DNA from: JBEKOF01 sp049513975
Lineage (GTDB): Bacteria; Verrucomicrobiota; Verrucomicrobiia; Limisphaerales; Palsa-1400
Reading direction: 5' to 3'
DNA: 64,000 nt
Assembly (NCBI GenBank): GCA_049513975.1
Contig: JBEKVM010000002.1
Coordinates: 52,631-116,630 of the forward strand
The position numbers and the translations under genes are program-made. Below, in pieces: positions 54,231 to 62,607 of this stretch. Below the pieces are notes generated by a model. That model had not been told where the DNA came from and did not search any database. It saw nothing but the letters and a program-made list of their open reading frames with translations. The first letter of the stretch is position 1. Every line of letters begins with the position of its first letter.

Positions 54231-55709
54231 ATGAATTTTCGAGCCAGATTTTATAAGCCGGTCTTGGTCGCATTGGCGGCGGTTCTTTTTTGCGGCTCCT
54301 CGCAAATGCAGGCGCGGCTGAACAAGGACCGGGCGGCTTATGGCTTCACCCGTCTGGCACCCTTGTCCAATGCCCCGCCCATGCTGGCGTTCACCACCGT
54401 GGCCCTGGGCGGTTTCCGCGGGCTGATTTCCAACGCCCTGTGGATGCGGGCCACCGAACTGCAGGATCAGGAGCGCTATTTCGAAATGGTGCAGTTGGCC
54501 GATTGGATCACCACCCTGGAGCCGCATTACAGCGAGGTGTGGCGCATGCAGGCCTGGAACATGGCCTACAACATATCTGTCAAGTGCAAGAACTTCGAGG
54601 AACGCTGGCGCTGGGTGCAGCGCGGCATCCAACTGTTGCACAAGGGCCTGCAATACAACCCGGGCGATGCCAAAATCTACCAGGATCTCTCCTGGATTTT
54701 CCGCCATAAAATCGGCCAGAACCTGGACGATGCCCACCGCCTCTACAAAATCCGCTGGGCTCAGCAAATGCAGGACCTCCTGGGCGGCCATCCCGACTTC
54801 GCCGCCTTGCTCCACCCCCAGACGCCGGCGGAGCGTGAACGGGTCAGGAAATTGCGCGAGGATTATCACATGGACCCGGCCTTCATCGAGCACATTGACC
54901 AAACCTACGGGCCGCTGGACTGGCGTTTGCCCGACGCCCACGCCATTTACTGGGCGGAGATGGGCGTGCGCAATGGCACGCAGGAGGACAGGGACCTGGT
55001 CCGCCGCTTCGCCTACGCCATCATGCAGCAGGCCTGCAGGCGCGGCGGCGCCCTGCCCTCGTGGATCACCAATGTCACCGAGGAGAATTTCATTCTTTGG
55101 CCCAATTTGGACCTCGTCTCCAAGGTCAACGCCTCCTACGAACAGACCAAGCTGGAAAGGACGGACAAGAAGATCGTGCAGAACGCCCAAAAGAACTTTC
55201 TCAAGGAGGCCGTCGTCCTTTTGTATGAATATAACCGCACCCGGGAAGCCTCGGAGTGGTTCAACTATTTGAAGGCGAACTTCACCAATGCCATCACCGG
55301 CGACGACACCAATCTGACCGTCGAAGAATACGCCTTCAAACAAATCCAGTCCGAGATCGGGGAATTGGATCAACCCAAGGTGACGAGTGTCATCCTGGGC
55401 TTGATCTCGCAGGAGTACCTCTGCTTGATCGGGGAGGATGAAACGAGGGCGGAGAACTTCCGCCGGTTGGCGGAGGCGATTTGGCACAGCTACATGAGCC
55501 GCCTTCCCGGAGGACCACAGGACCCCAATGCCCAGCGCATCGCCCTTGACCCGCTGCTCCAGTTAAGAAGATACGAACTGGAGCAAATGGAAGGCTATCT
55601 TTCGCCCCAAAATGCCAATTACCTCCGGGCCAAGCTTGGCTTCGGCCCCAGGGCGCCAGCCGCCCCGCCGCCCGGCCAGCCGCCCGCGAGCGGGAGAGAA
55701 CGCGCCTAA
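54231..55709 (+). CDS. exported or membrane-anchored tetratricopeptide-like protein
   Basis: 492 residues from the ATG at 54231; GGAGAGG lies 8 bases before it. A TTG at 54216 is open but less likely. The N-terminal hydrophobic segment (VLVALAAVLFCGSSQMQA) suggests a signal or anchor. The body is mostly helical with TPR-like pairs (LADWITTLEPHYSEVWRMQA; GIQLLHKGLQYNPGDAKIYQ; SWIFRHKIGQNLDDAHRLYK). The last 35 residues are Pro/Ala-rich. The family occurs widely in Verrucomicrobia without a known function. It may act as a peptidoglycan- or secretion-linked scaffold; that is inference. Confidence 0.7.
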   Translation: MNFRARFYKPVLVALAAVLFCGSSQMQARLNKDRAAYGFTRLAPLSNAPPMLAFTTVALGGFRGLISNALWMRATELQDQERYFEMVQLADWITTLEPHYSEVWRMQAWNMAYNISVKCKNFEERWRWVQRGIQLLHKGLQYNPGDAKIYQDLSWIFRHKIGQNLDDAHRLYKIRWAQQMQDLLGGHPDFAALLHPQTPAERERVRKLREDYHMDPAFIEHIDQTYGPLDWRLPDAHAIYWAEMGVRNGTQEDRDLVRRFAYAIMQQACRRGGALPSWITNVTEENFILWPNLDLVSKVNASYEQTKLERTDKKIVQNAQKNFLKEAVVLLYEYNRTREASEWFNYLKANFTNAITGDDTNLTVEEYAFKQIQSEIGELDQPKVTSVILGLISQEYLCLIGEDETRAENFRRLAEAIWHSYMSRLPGGPQDPNAQRIALDPLLQLRRYELEQMEGYLSPQNANYLRAKLGFGPRAPAAPPPGQPPASGRERA

Positions 55710-55802
55710 TACCGTTTCCAGTTTGCTTTTGCACTGTAGCGGCGGTCTGCGACCGCCGCCAATCGCCTTGGCAATAGTGCAGTTACAAACTGGAAACGGT
55801 AT
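55709..55802. mobile_element. MITE-like palindromic element 1
   Basis: A 94-bp element with perfect 17-bp terminal inverted repeats: ATACCGTTTCCAGTTTG at 55,709-55,725 and its complement at 55,786-55,802. The inside holds a second palindrome, GCGGCGGTC-TGC-GACCGCCGC. It carries no gene. The left end overlaps the stop codon of the upstream gene by one base. Confidence 0.75.
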
Positions 55803-55805
55803 AAC

Positions 55806-55923
55806 AGCCCGTTAAAAAAGGCCCGGTGAGGGGCACCGGGCCTACAACAGATGCATGCTTTGCGAGGGAAATGCAGGCCGCGTGCCCTCACGCGGCGGCA
55901 CTGGAGCCTTTTTTTAACGGGCT
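55806..55923. mobile_element. MITE-like palindromic element 2
   Basis: A 118-bp element: AGCCCGTTAAAAAAGGC at the left pairs with GCCTTTTTTTAACGGGCT at the right (one extra T). Two inner hairpins are perfect: GCCCGGTG-AGGGG-CACCGGGC and GCCGCGTG-CCCT-CACGCGGC. The whole can fold as a cloverleaf. It ends 1 base before the complement of the dciA stop codon. Between convergent genes it may double as a two-way terminator. Confidence 0.75.
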
Positions 55924-55924
55924 G

Positions 55925-56338
55925 CTAACCCAGCCGGAACGAGATTCTGCGAATCAACTCGCGCCCAAAACTGTTCTGCAGCCGTTCCAGAATTTCGCGG
56001 CGCCGGTAGCGCACAATCTCGTCCAGCCAAACGCTGCTGTCCACATTGACGAATAAAGTGCCGTGGCGGATTCCCGCGGGCCGGGCGTGGGCCACGATGT
56101 TCGGATCCAGTTGATGGCTCCAAACTTGCAAAATTTCCGCCTCCGCCTGGCGGCGGTCCATGCGCAAACCGGTCAGCACGCCGGGCAGGACGGCGGCGGC
56201 TTTTTTCCCGGAGGCCTGCCGGGCGATTTCATCGCCGCCCCAATTCCAGCCGCGCCACTGGGCCAGCGCCCGCTGCCGGGTGGAGAAACGCGGCGGCGGG
56301 GAACGCCGCGGAGGAGATGAAAACGGGCCGTTGGGCAT
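55925..56338 (-). CDS. dciA: DUF721/DciA-like helicase-loading protein
   Basis: 137 residues. The C-terminal 70 residues have the DUF721 pattern: IVAHARPAGIRHGTLFVNVD, SSVWLDEIVRYRRREILERL and GRELIRRISFRLG. DciA is the ancestral bacterial factor that loads the replicative helicase DnaB in lineages lacking DnaC or DnaI. The N-terminus is Pro/Arg-rich and not conserved. It lies 15 bases downstream of the GH42-like gene on the same strand. It is the one clear housekeeping gene inside the inverted-repeat block. Confidence 0.78.
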   Translation of the reverse strand: MPNGPFSSPPRRSPPPRFSTRQRALAQWRGWNWGGDEIARQASGKKAAAVLPGVLTGLRMDRRQAEAEILQVWSHQLDPNIVAHARPAGIRHGTLFVNVDSSVWLDEIVRYRRREILERLQNSFGRELIRRISFRLG

Positions 56339-56353
56339 GACAGGCGCCGGGGC

Positions 56354-58465
56354 TTAAACGGCCGGCCGCGCCGCGGCCGCGAGGCCGAAGGTTTCGGCCG
56401 GGACGGCGGCCTCGCCAGTGCGGATTTCGTCAAGTACAAGGACTCCGTGGGGGGGCAGGTCGTAATTGCCGGTGATGGTCCGCTCCGTCAGGAAATCGTG
56501 CATGGGCTTGTAAAAGGTGATGCGCACCGCGCTGCTCTGGTGGTTGAGCAGGAAAAAGATCTTGGTGCCCGCCTTCTCCCGCATGCTGACCTCGACCGTG
56601 TCGGGCACTTTGAGCAATTGATGCAAGGCGCACATGGTGCGCAGCCAGGCGATCAAGTCATCGTAAAAAGGCTGGTCGGAAACGGTGCCGATATAGATGG
56701 CCCGGCCCAGGCCGAATTCGTTTAACGTCACGGCGGGGCGGCTGGCGTAGAAATCATGGGTGTAAGTGGCCAGAATCTGGCAACTGGCGGGCACGATGAC
56801 ATCGCACCAGAGACGGGCGCGGTGGGCATGATTGGCGTGAAACTGCCCCTTGAAGGCGAGATGATTTTCATGATCCGCCTCAATCGGATCGAACTCCACC
56901 ACCTCCAGCCCGAACAAATCAGTCATGTTGTGGGGAAAACCGTCATCGGCCGCGATGTGGTGCTCATCCACCAGGCCGCAGTTGCAGGTGGCCACCAGGG
57001 TGCCGCCATTTTGCACGTAGAGTTTGAGCGCGTCGGTTTCCCCGGCGGCCAGCAGGCTCAGGGAGGGGGCCAGCACCAGCTTGTAGCGGGAGAGATCGTC
57101 GCCCGGCCGGGCGAAATCCACCGGGATATTCCGGTCGTGCAGGGCGCTGTGGAAAAGTTGGACATGGTTGCGCAGGCTGAAATTGGCGTTGGGCTGGCGC
57201 GGAAGGGACAAAGCCCAGTCATTTTCATGGCTGTAAAGAATGCACGTTTCGGCCATCACCTTGGTCCCTTCCAGGGCGGGAGCCAGCCGTTTGATTTCCT
57301 CGCCGATCTGGCTGATTTCCTGGTAAACCCGGTTGTCCCCCCGCCCGTTGTGGGCCAGGATGGCTCCATAAAATTTCTCCGTCCCAATGCGCGGCTGGCG
57401 CCAGAAGAAATAAAGCACGGCATCGGCTCCGCGCGCGAGCAGTTGATAAGTGAACAGGCGCACCACACCGGGACGCACCAGGGAATTGACTTCCTGCCAG
57501 TTGACGTGGCCGGCGCGCTGTTCGATCACCCAGAAACCCTCCTCGCCCCCGGGCATTTTGCTGCCGGTTTTTTTGAGGGAACGCAGAAAATCTATTTCGC
57601 AGGCGTTGACGGCGGGTTTGGATTGGATGGTGGCGTTGCTGTTGAGTGAAACAAAGTCCAGCACGCCCCCCAGATCGAAAAGGTCCACCTGATGGCCGAA
57701 AACGCGGATGTTGCTGGTGGTGGGAGCGTGCGGGGTCAGCTCCCGCAGCAAGTCGGCCTGCATGCGCACGAAAGCGACAATGGTATCGCTGCAAAAACGC
57801 CGCCAATCCATGAGCAAGGCGGGATTATGGGGGGCCGGAGCGACCATGGGCATCGGCACCTCCGACCAATCCGTGACCACCTGGCCCCAAAAGCGCAGGC
57901 CCATCATGTCATTCAGGCGCCCGATGTCCTCATATTTGGCCTTGAGCCAGGCGTGCCAATCCCGGCGCGTTTCCTGGTTGAAGCAGGGGATGGTGGAATG
58001 GACGCCGGCGTTGTTGTGGATTTGCCAGGCAATGAGCTGGGGATGTTTGCCCAGGGCCTCGGCCATGGCGCGGACAATTTTTTTGGAATAATCCCAGTAA
58101 AGATCGCTGTTCAAGCAGCAGGCCAGCCGGGTGCCGTCGCACATGGGCAGGCCCCGTTCGTCCAGGGGCAGGATTTCGGGATGCTTGCGGGTCAGCCAGA
58201 GCGGCGGGGCGGCGGTGGGCGTGCCGAGCACGACCTGGATGCCGACTTCGCCCATGAGATCCATCACGCGCCGGAGCCAGGCAAAATCGTATTGGCCTTC
58301 CTGGGGTTCGCAAATTCCCCAGGCGAACTCACCCATGCGCACGGTGTTAATGCCGGCGGCCAGCATTAATTCGATGTCCTTTTTCCAGCGGGCTTCCGGG
58401 TCCTCGGGGGAACCCGCGTAAGGGTGGACCCAGTGCTCCGGGTGATAGTCGGCTCCGAAATACAT
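56354..58465 (-). CDS. GH42-like beta-galactosidase with altered catalytic acid
   Basis: 703 residues, no signal peptide. It opens MYFGADYHPEHW, then GINTVRMGEFAWGICEPQEG, then TPTAAPPLWLTRKHPEILPL, all GH42 hallmarks (Glyco_hydro_42 barrel, trimerisation and C-terminal beta-domains). The nucleophile Glu315 is kept in FWVIEQRAGHVNW. The acid/base position, normally Glu in WQ-x-x-NE, is Asn152 here (IAWQIHNNAG). The enzyme may have lost ordinary hydrolysis or use another residue. Family length is normal and there is no frameshift, so it is under selection for something. It ends beside dciA. Confidence 0.85.
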   Translation of the reverse strand: MYFGADYHPEHWVHPYAGSPEDPEARWKKDIELMLAAGINTVRMGEFAWGICEPQEGQYDFAWLRRVMDLMGEVGIQVVLGTPTAAPPLWLTRKHPEILPLDERGLPMCDGTRLACCLNSDLYWDYSKKIVRAMAEALGKHPQLIAWQIHNNAGVHSTIPCFNQETRRDWHAWLKAKYEDIGRLNDMMGLRFWGQVVTDWSEVPMPMVAPAPHNPALLMDWRRFCSDTIVAFVRMQADLLRELTPHAPTTSNIRVFGHQVDLFDLGGVLDFVSLNSNATIQSKPAVNACEIDFLRSLKKTGSKMPGGEEGFWVIEQRAGHVNWQEVNSLVRPGVVRLFTYQLLARGADAVLYFFWRQPRIGTEKFYGAILAHNGRGDNRVYQEISQIGEEIKRLAPALEGTKVMAETCILYSHENDWALSLPRQPNANFSLRNHVQLFHSALHDRNIPVDFARPGDDLSRYKLVLAPSLSLLAAGETDALKLYVQNGGTLVATCNCGLVDEHHIAADDGFPHNMTDLFGLEVVEFDPIEADHENHLAFKGQFHANHAHRARLWCDVIVPASCQILATYTHDFYASRPAVTLNEFGLGRAIYIGTVSDQPFYDDLIAWLRTMCALHQLLKVPDTVEVSMREKAGTKIFFLLNHQSSAVRITFYKPMHDFLTERTITGNYDLPPHGVLVLDEIRTGEAAVPAETFGLAAAARPAV

Positions 58466-58814
58466 GAGTTTGATCGGTCAGTGCGACCGCAGTTTGATCG
58501 CCGTGTAATGGTCGGTGCTTGACGAACTATAGTGCCGCCGCTCCTCCGGCGCAAGCACGTTTTCGAGTTTTGTTGGGGGTGGAGGGACAATGCTCTTGGT
58601 GGAATGACAGCGGAATTCTTAACGCAAAGTCGCAAGGGCACCAAACCGCAAAGAGTTTTTTCCGGCTTGGCGTCTTTGCAACTTGACGGCTTTGCGTTGA
58701 ATTCCCTTTGGTCGCGGCCTTGTCGCACTGGAAAATCGGTGGCAACATCCTCGCCAAAATGTGCAGCTCTGACCAATGGCAGAACGATCCTTGTTGCAGT
58801 GGGGGGAACATAAA
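58466..58814. other. intergenic stretch before the right repeat arm
   Basis: No gene is recognised. It contains short recurring phrases around GCAAAGTCGCAAGGGC, CAAACCGCAAAGAG and GGCTTTGCGTTGAATTC that look repeat-derived. Confidence 0.45.
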
Positions 58815-59530
58815 AAACACCTTGATTTACCTTGATTGGCCTTGATTGGAAAAACTCAATTTAATGTGTAAATTGTTCATGGACAGGCATTTCAGTTGAA
58901 TTGACGCAATCCGCCGTCGCCGAGCCTTTGGCGCGACATGAAACGCACAAAAGTCGCAAAACCGGAGCGAAGCGCGACGGAATCCGGAATTGCAGAATGG
59001 AACAACACGATGGAGTGCGCCAGCGGCGCGGGCAGATCACGCAGATGGACGCAGATGGAGAGTTTTAAACAGGAGCACACAGAGGTCACGGAGATGGAAA
59101 AGGGAGTTCTTCTCTGCGCCCTCCGCGCTCTCCTGTTCAATCCGTCTTTTCCACCGCCTGCCGGATGAAGAGAATCAATTGTCATTGCATTCCGGTTTCC
59201 CCATCTGCGTGTATCTGCGTGATCTGCGGGCACATGCCTTTCTTCCTGGATTTGTTCTGGCGCAAAGTGAACGAAGTTGGGGGTGAACGGGAAACCCGTT
59301 TTGGTTCCGTCGCCGCCTGAGGCCACAGTTGCCGTGCCCATGCTCACTATGGCAGATTATCATTTACTGAGTAATTGTCAATGGAAAAAAATGAAAAAAA
59401 GCGGGTAAGGCGGGCATCCGCCGTCGCCGAGCCTATGGTGGAAAGGAAATCATGCAGGGCAAGGTCAGGGGAATGGTTGTCAAGGGAATGGGAAACTGGA
59501 GCGAGGAAGGCGGACAAGACGGCGGACAAG
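58815..59530. repeat. right arm of long diverged inverted repeat modules
   Basis: This arm is complementary to parts of 53,320-54,056. Block 58,815-58,985 begins CACCTTGATTTACCTTGATT and pairs with the end of the left arm. Block 59,281-59,530 (GGTGAACGGG to GGCGGACAAG) pairs with its beginning. Between them lies unshared sequence with repeated ATCACGCAGATGGACGCAG phrases. Beyond 59,530, the complement of the left heptamer tract occurs at 59,572-59,599. No gene is supported here. Confidence 0.75.
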
Positions 59531-59797
59531 CAATCAGGAACCGCGGATTACGGGGATGGCGCGGATGTTCTGAATGCAGAATGCAGAATGCGGAATGCAA
59601 AATTGTTATCCGTGTGATCGTGAAATCCGTGGTAAAATCCTCGCGAAAAAGAGCGCGTCTGACAGATTGCAGTATGGTCTGAGGCTGGCTCGGAGCTGTT
59701 TAGATTCATCCATAACTCAATGATTTAGAGGATATTAGGCATTTTATTGGACAAAACTATGGTCTGACTACTTTTATTCCCGATCAACACCTTTTTT

Positions 59798-60084
59798 CTA
59801 AACCATTCCAGGGAGAGGACTGGTTGTGTGCGATAAATATGCCTTGAGACCTCTTTCCAGGGTTGTGAAGAGGAACTCCTGGGTTCCTTTGTCGTCAGGG
59901 GAGCGGACACGACGGTTGTACTCTATGAGTGTGGCCTCTGGTGAGGGAATGTCACTCAAGCTGTCCGCTGTTCGACAAATTGCATGAAGTCGCTGATCGT
60001 CGCAATCTGCGAGATGTTTAGGGTGGTCGGCATTGATCAATTTCCAGGATTCATGGCCACACCAATCTTGCCGGTTGCTTCACC
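59798..60084 (-). pseudogene. fragment of an unrecognised protein
   Basis: The minus frame reads GHESWKLINADHPKHLADCD, then DQRLHAICRTADSLSDIPSP, then DKGTQEFLFTTLERGLKAYL. It is protein-like, but in frame it is closed by a stop just upstream (about 60,080), while a neighbouring frame reads RPDDLKPVVKQPARLVWP and ends there. A frameshifted larger gene is the likely origin. If translated, an ATG at 60,040 would give 80 residues. No family recognised. Confidence 0.4.
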
Positions 60085-60306
60085 ACCGGTTTGAGGTCGT
60101 CCGGCCGAGTGCAGCCGAGGCCCCAAAAACGTGATGCGGCGATTAGTGGCTGAGGCCATGTGTACAGCATCGTTGTGGGTGAATGGTGGTCCCGGCAACG
60201 TACTACAGGCAAGACAATTCTTCCGGCAGCATCTCATTGCCTGAAGGTGAGCGTAATCTCCGAAATGAGGGCTTTCCTAATTCGGCGTATTCTCATAAGG
60301 TGTGCC

Positions 60307-60540
60307 ATGCCTTCGCGTTTCGGCACTGGTGAACTATATGGCTTTGATTTCAGCGGGCTGCCCCCCGAGCGGGTCCGTGAGTTGTCCTCGGCTCCTTACA
60401 AGAGCTTGGTGTGTCCCTTCAAACCGGCGCATCAGGGGAAGCCCATCGCCAAATGCAACAAAAAGGGCGGCGTCTGCTCGTTGAGGCAGTATGTGCAAGA
60501 TAAACGGGGAACGGTCGAGGGAAAGGGTGAGCCGGTAACA
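60307..60540 (+). pseudogene. NotI-like restriction endonuclease, 5' part cut off by insertion
   Basis: From the ATG at 60307 the frame reads MPSRFGTGELYGFDFSGLPP, then SLVCPFKPAHQGKPIAKC, then NKKGGVCSLRQYVQDKRG. The Cys36-Pro-Phe, Cys50 and Gly-Val-Cys57 spacing is the metal-binding N-terminus of NotI-type restriction endonucleases. About 78 residues remain; NotI itself is near 383. The frame then runs into the RIT element ends and becomes artefactual. The catalytic domain is missing and may lie beyond base 64,000. Confidence 0.55.
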
Positions 60541-60546
60541 ACCTGG

Positions 60547-60568
60547 TTAATGCCGCGCGCGGCATTAA
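60547..60568. repeat. 22-bp perfect palindrome next to the RIT left repeat
   Basis: TTAATGCCGCG followed by its exact complement CGCGGCATTAA. It shares the ATGCCGCGCG core with the 32-bp terminal repeats, so it may be a recombinase binding site or the scar of an earlier insertion. It lies 5 bases outside the left terminal repeat. Confidence 0.75.
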
Positions 60569-60573
60569 GGAGA

Positions 60574-60605
60574 TTATGCCGCCTCCTGTATTATGCCGCG
60601 CGGCC
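60574..60605 (+). repeat. left terminal inverted repeat of the RIT element
   Basis: 32 bp, TTATGCCGCCTCCTGTATTA then TGCCGCGCGGCC. It is the exact reverse complement of 63,965-63,996. It contains two copies of TTATGCCGC, 17 bases apart. Confidence 0.9.
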
Positions 60606-60667
60606 AAGCGCTGGAGATGCACCTCAGGGCGGTGTCTGGTGTTTGGGGACATCGGTGTTCGGCATAA

Positions 60668-61663
60668 TCACAGGCCTTCCAAGAAGGCGAGCAGCCGATC
60701 AGGTGGGCGATAACGCTTCGGAGTCGTGTTGGTTTTGGTAGTTCGAGCCAGTGCCTTTTCCTTTAGCGCCATGTCGGCATGGAGATATATTTGAGTTGTT
60801 TCGATCGACTCGTGTCCCAACCAAAGTGCGATCACGGTGATATCCACTCCACGGTGGAGCAGATTCATGGCAAGTGTGTGGCGTAGCGTGTGAGGCGTTA
60901 CCCTTTTTCGCTGAAGGGAGGGACATGCCTCCCCGGCTGTTTTTATATGCCGGGTGACCAACCTCTGGAGCGCATCGGAACTCATGGCATTGCCCGTTGC
61001 TGTCGGAAAGACTGGCGTTGCCGAATCGGCAGGTTGTTCCGCAAGCCACTCGGACAGGCCTGCTGCCACGTCGGATCGCAATGGCGTGCATCTGGCCTTG
61101 CGCCCTTTTCCGAGACAGCGGACATGCGCCCCGGCACCCAATTGCACGTCCTCGCGTCGCAGCTTGGTAAGCTCTGAGTTCCGCAGCCCAGTTTGCACCG
61201 CGACCTGCAACAAAATCCGATCGCGCCGCCCCAGCCACGTTGTCGCGTCCGGCGCGTTCAGCAGCGCGGTTGTTTCCTCGCTGGTTAAGAACTCCACCGG
61301 TCCTCGCTCAAATCTTTTCAGAGGCATCGCCAATACACGCTGGCAGTGGCCCGCCAAGGCTGGATCGTTGAGGCAGACATATCCGAAGAAAGCATGGATT
61401 GCGCTCAGACGATTGTTGCGACTGCGAGCGCTATTGCCGCGGTCTTCTTCAAGATGCTTGAGGAAAAGGCCGAGGAGTTTGACATCCAAATCCTCCACCC
61501 TCATGTCGCTGGCCGGGCAGCGGTTGGTTTTAGACGCAAATTTCAAGAGCAGACGGAATGTATCCCGATAACTGGCGACCGTGTGTGGGCTGGCGCCCAA
61601 TTGCCCCAGCAGTCGGTCGGTAAAGAACCGCTGCAAATGTCCCGCTAAATTCGCAGCGATCAT
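60668..61663 (-). CDS. ritC: RIT tyrosine recombinase C
   Basis: 331 residues from the ATG at 61663, which overlaps the RitB stop by 4 bases (ATGA). N-terminal SAM-like core-binding domain (QLGASPHTVASYRDTFRLLL), then the catalytic domain: Arg in VQTGLRNSELTKL, His-x-x-Arg in TPHTLRHTLAMNLL, His in LWLGHESIETTQIY with the Tyr nucleophile in IYLHADM. All catalytic residues are present. A longer frame to 61810 overlaps ritB and is not needed. In RIT elements all three recombinases are thought to act together. Confidence 0.87.
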   Translation of the reverse strand: MIAANLAGHLQRFFTDRLLGQLGASPHTVASYRDTFRLLLKFASKTNRCPASDMRVEDLDVKLLGLFLKHLEEDRGNSARSRNNRLSAIHAFFGYVCLNDPALAGHCQRVLAMPLKRFERGPVEFLTSEETTALLNAPDATTWLGRRDRILLQVAVQTGLRNSELTKLRREDVQLGAGAHVRCLGKGRKARCTPLRSDVAAGLSEWLAEQPADSATPVFPTATGNAMSSDALQRLVTRHIKTAGEACPSLQRKRVTPHTLRHTLAMNLLHRGVDITVIALWLGHESIETTQIYLHADMALKEKALARTTKTNTTPKRYRPPDRLLAFLEGL

Positions 61664-62607
61664 GGTCGCCCTCCTTGCTTTGATGTGAGTTGGAACTCCG
61701 TGGCCAACTCGAGCAGTTCTGGAACTGCTTGGATGTACCAATACGTGCATCCCACCGACGAATGCCCCAAATAGGTGGCCAACTTCGGCATCTGACCAGC
61801 GACATTGCATCCACTTCTATACCATTCCACCATGCGCTTAGTAGCAAAGGTGTGACGCAGGTCTTGGAGCCGTGGCCCTCGTCCGCATCGATGGCCCTCG
61901 ACTCTTTTTCTCAAACCACAAGCCCTTGAGATTTTGCAGAACCACTGGCGGACCGTGCCCAGATCCAAGGCTGTGCCACGATCTGAGACGAAGAAGTATG
62001 AGCTGCATGGATGGCGAAAAATCTGATCTCGTCGATAGGCGTAGTGCTTTAAGGCCGCGACCGTTGATGGATGGATCGGCACATGCCGGGATTTGCCAAA
62101 CTTCGATTCCCGAATGATCAGGACTCCGTTCTGCAAATCCACATCACCTATCTCCAAAGCGGATGCTTCGCCGGGGCGCAAGCCCGTCGCTGCAAGCAAA
62201 CCGATTAGAGTCTCCAGGTTCAGCGCCTTCATCCCTTGGGGTGAAGCCAACCCGGTTGCCGCGGTCATCAGCCGGGCGATTTCCTCGTCACTGTAAATAT
62301 GCGGCGGATTGCGGCGGTGCCGAACGTCTAATAATCCGCGCGGGGGGATCTGATGACGAGGTTCGATGGCATTCACCCAACGGGCAAACTGACGAACCAT
62401 GGACAGTTTTCGAGCCCAGGTTGCGCGTTGCACGCCTTGGGACTGCTGCGACCACTCCAGGGCCAGATGGGTTGTAATATGTGGAGCGTCCCTGCGAGCC
62501 AGGAACGCGATAAAGCGGCGTAGCGTTTGGGCCGGTTCCTGAAGTCGAGTGCCAAGAGCCCGTCGTGCCGCGATGTATTCGGTCAAATGGTCCTGTAATG
62601 ATTTCAT
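61660..62607 (-). CDS. ritB: RIT tyrosine recombinase B
   Basis: 315 residues from the ATG at 62607, overlapping the RitA stop by 4 bases. Start MKSLQDHLTEYIAARRALGT. Catalytic residues: Arg in AATGLRPGEASALE, Lys in ESKFGKSRHVPIH, His-x-x-Arg in LQDLRHTFATKRM, His in YLGHSSVGCTYWYI with Tyr in WYIQAVPELL. An alternative ATG 24 bases upstream (MAGTGRCAMKS) lies inside ritA. The gene is translationally coupled on both sides. Confidence 0.87.
   Translation of the reverse strand: MKSLQDHLTEYIAARRALGTRLQEPAQTLRRFIAFLARRDAPHITTHLALEWSQQSQGVQRATWARKLSMVRQFARWVNAIEPRHQIPPRGLLDVRHRRNPPHIYSDEEIARLMTAATGLASPQGMKALNLETLIGLLAATGLRPGEASALEIGDVDLQNGVLIIRESKFGKSRHVPIHPSTVAALKHYAYRRDQIFRHPCSSYFFVSDRGTALDLGTVRQWFCKISRACGLRKRVEGHRCGRGPRLQDLRHTFATKRMVEWYRSGCNVAGQMPKLATYLGHSSVGCTYWYIQAVPELLELATEFQLTSKQGGRP

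Noticed and set aside
54183..55487. 434-residue minus-strand frame opposite the TPR-like gene
   Set aside because: Antisense shadow. The plus-strand frame has the ribosome site, signal peptide and helical repeats.
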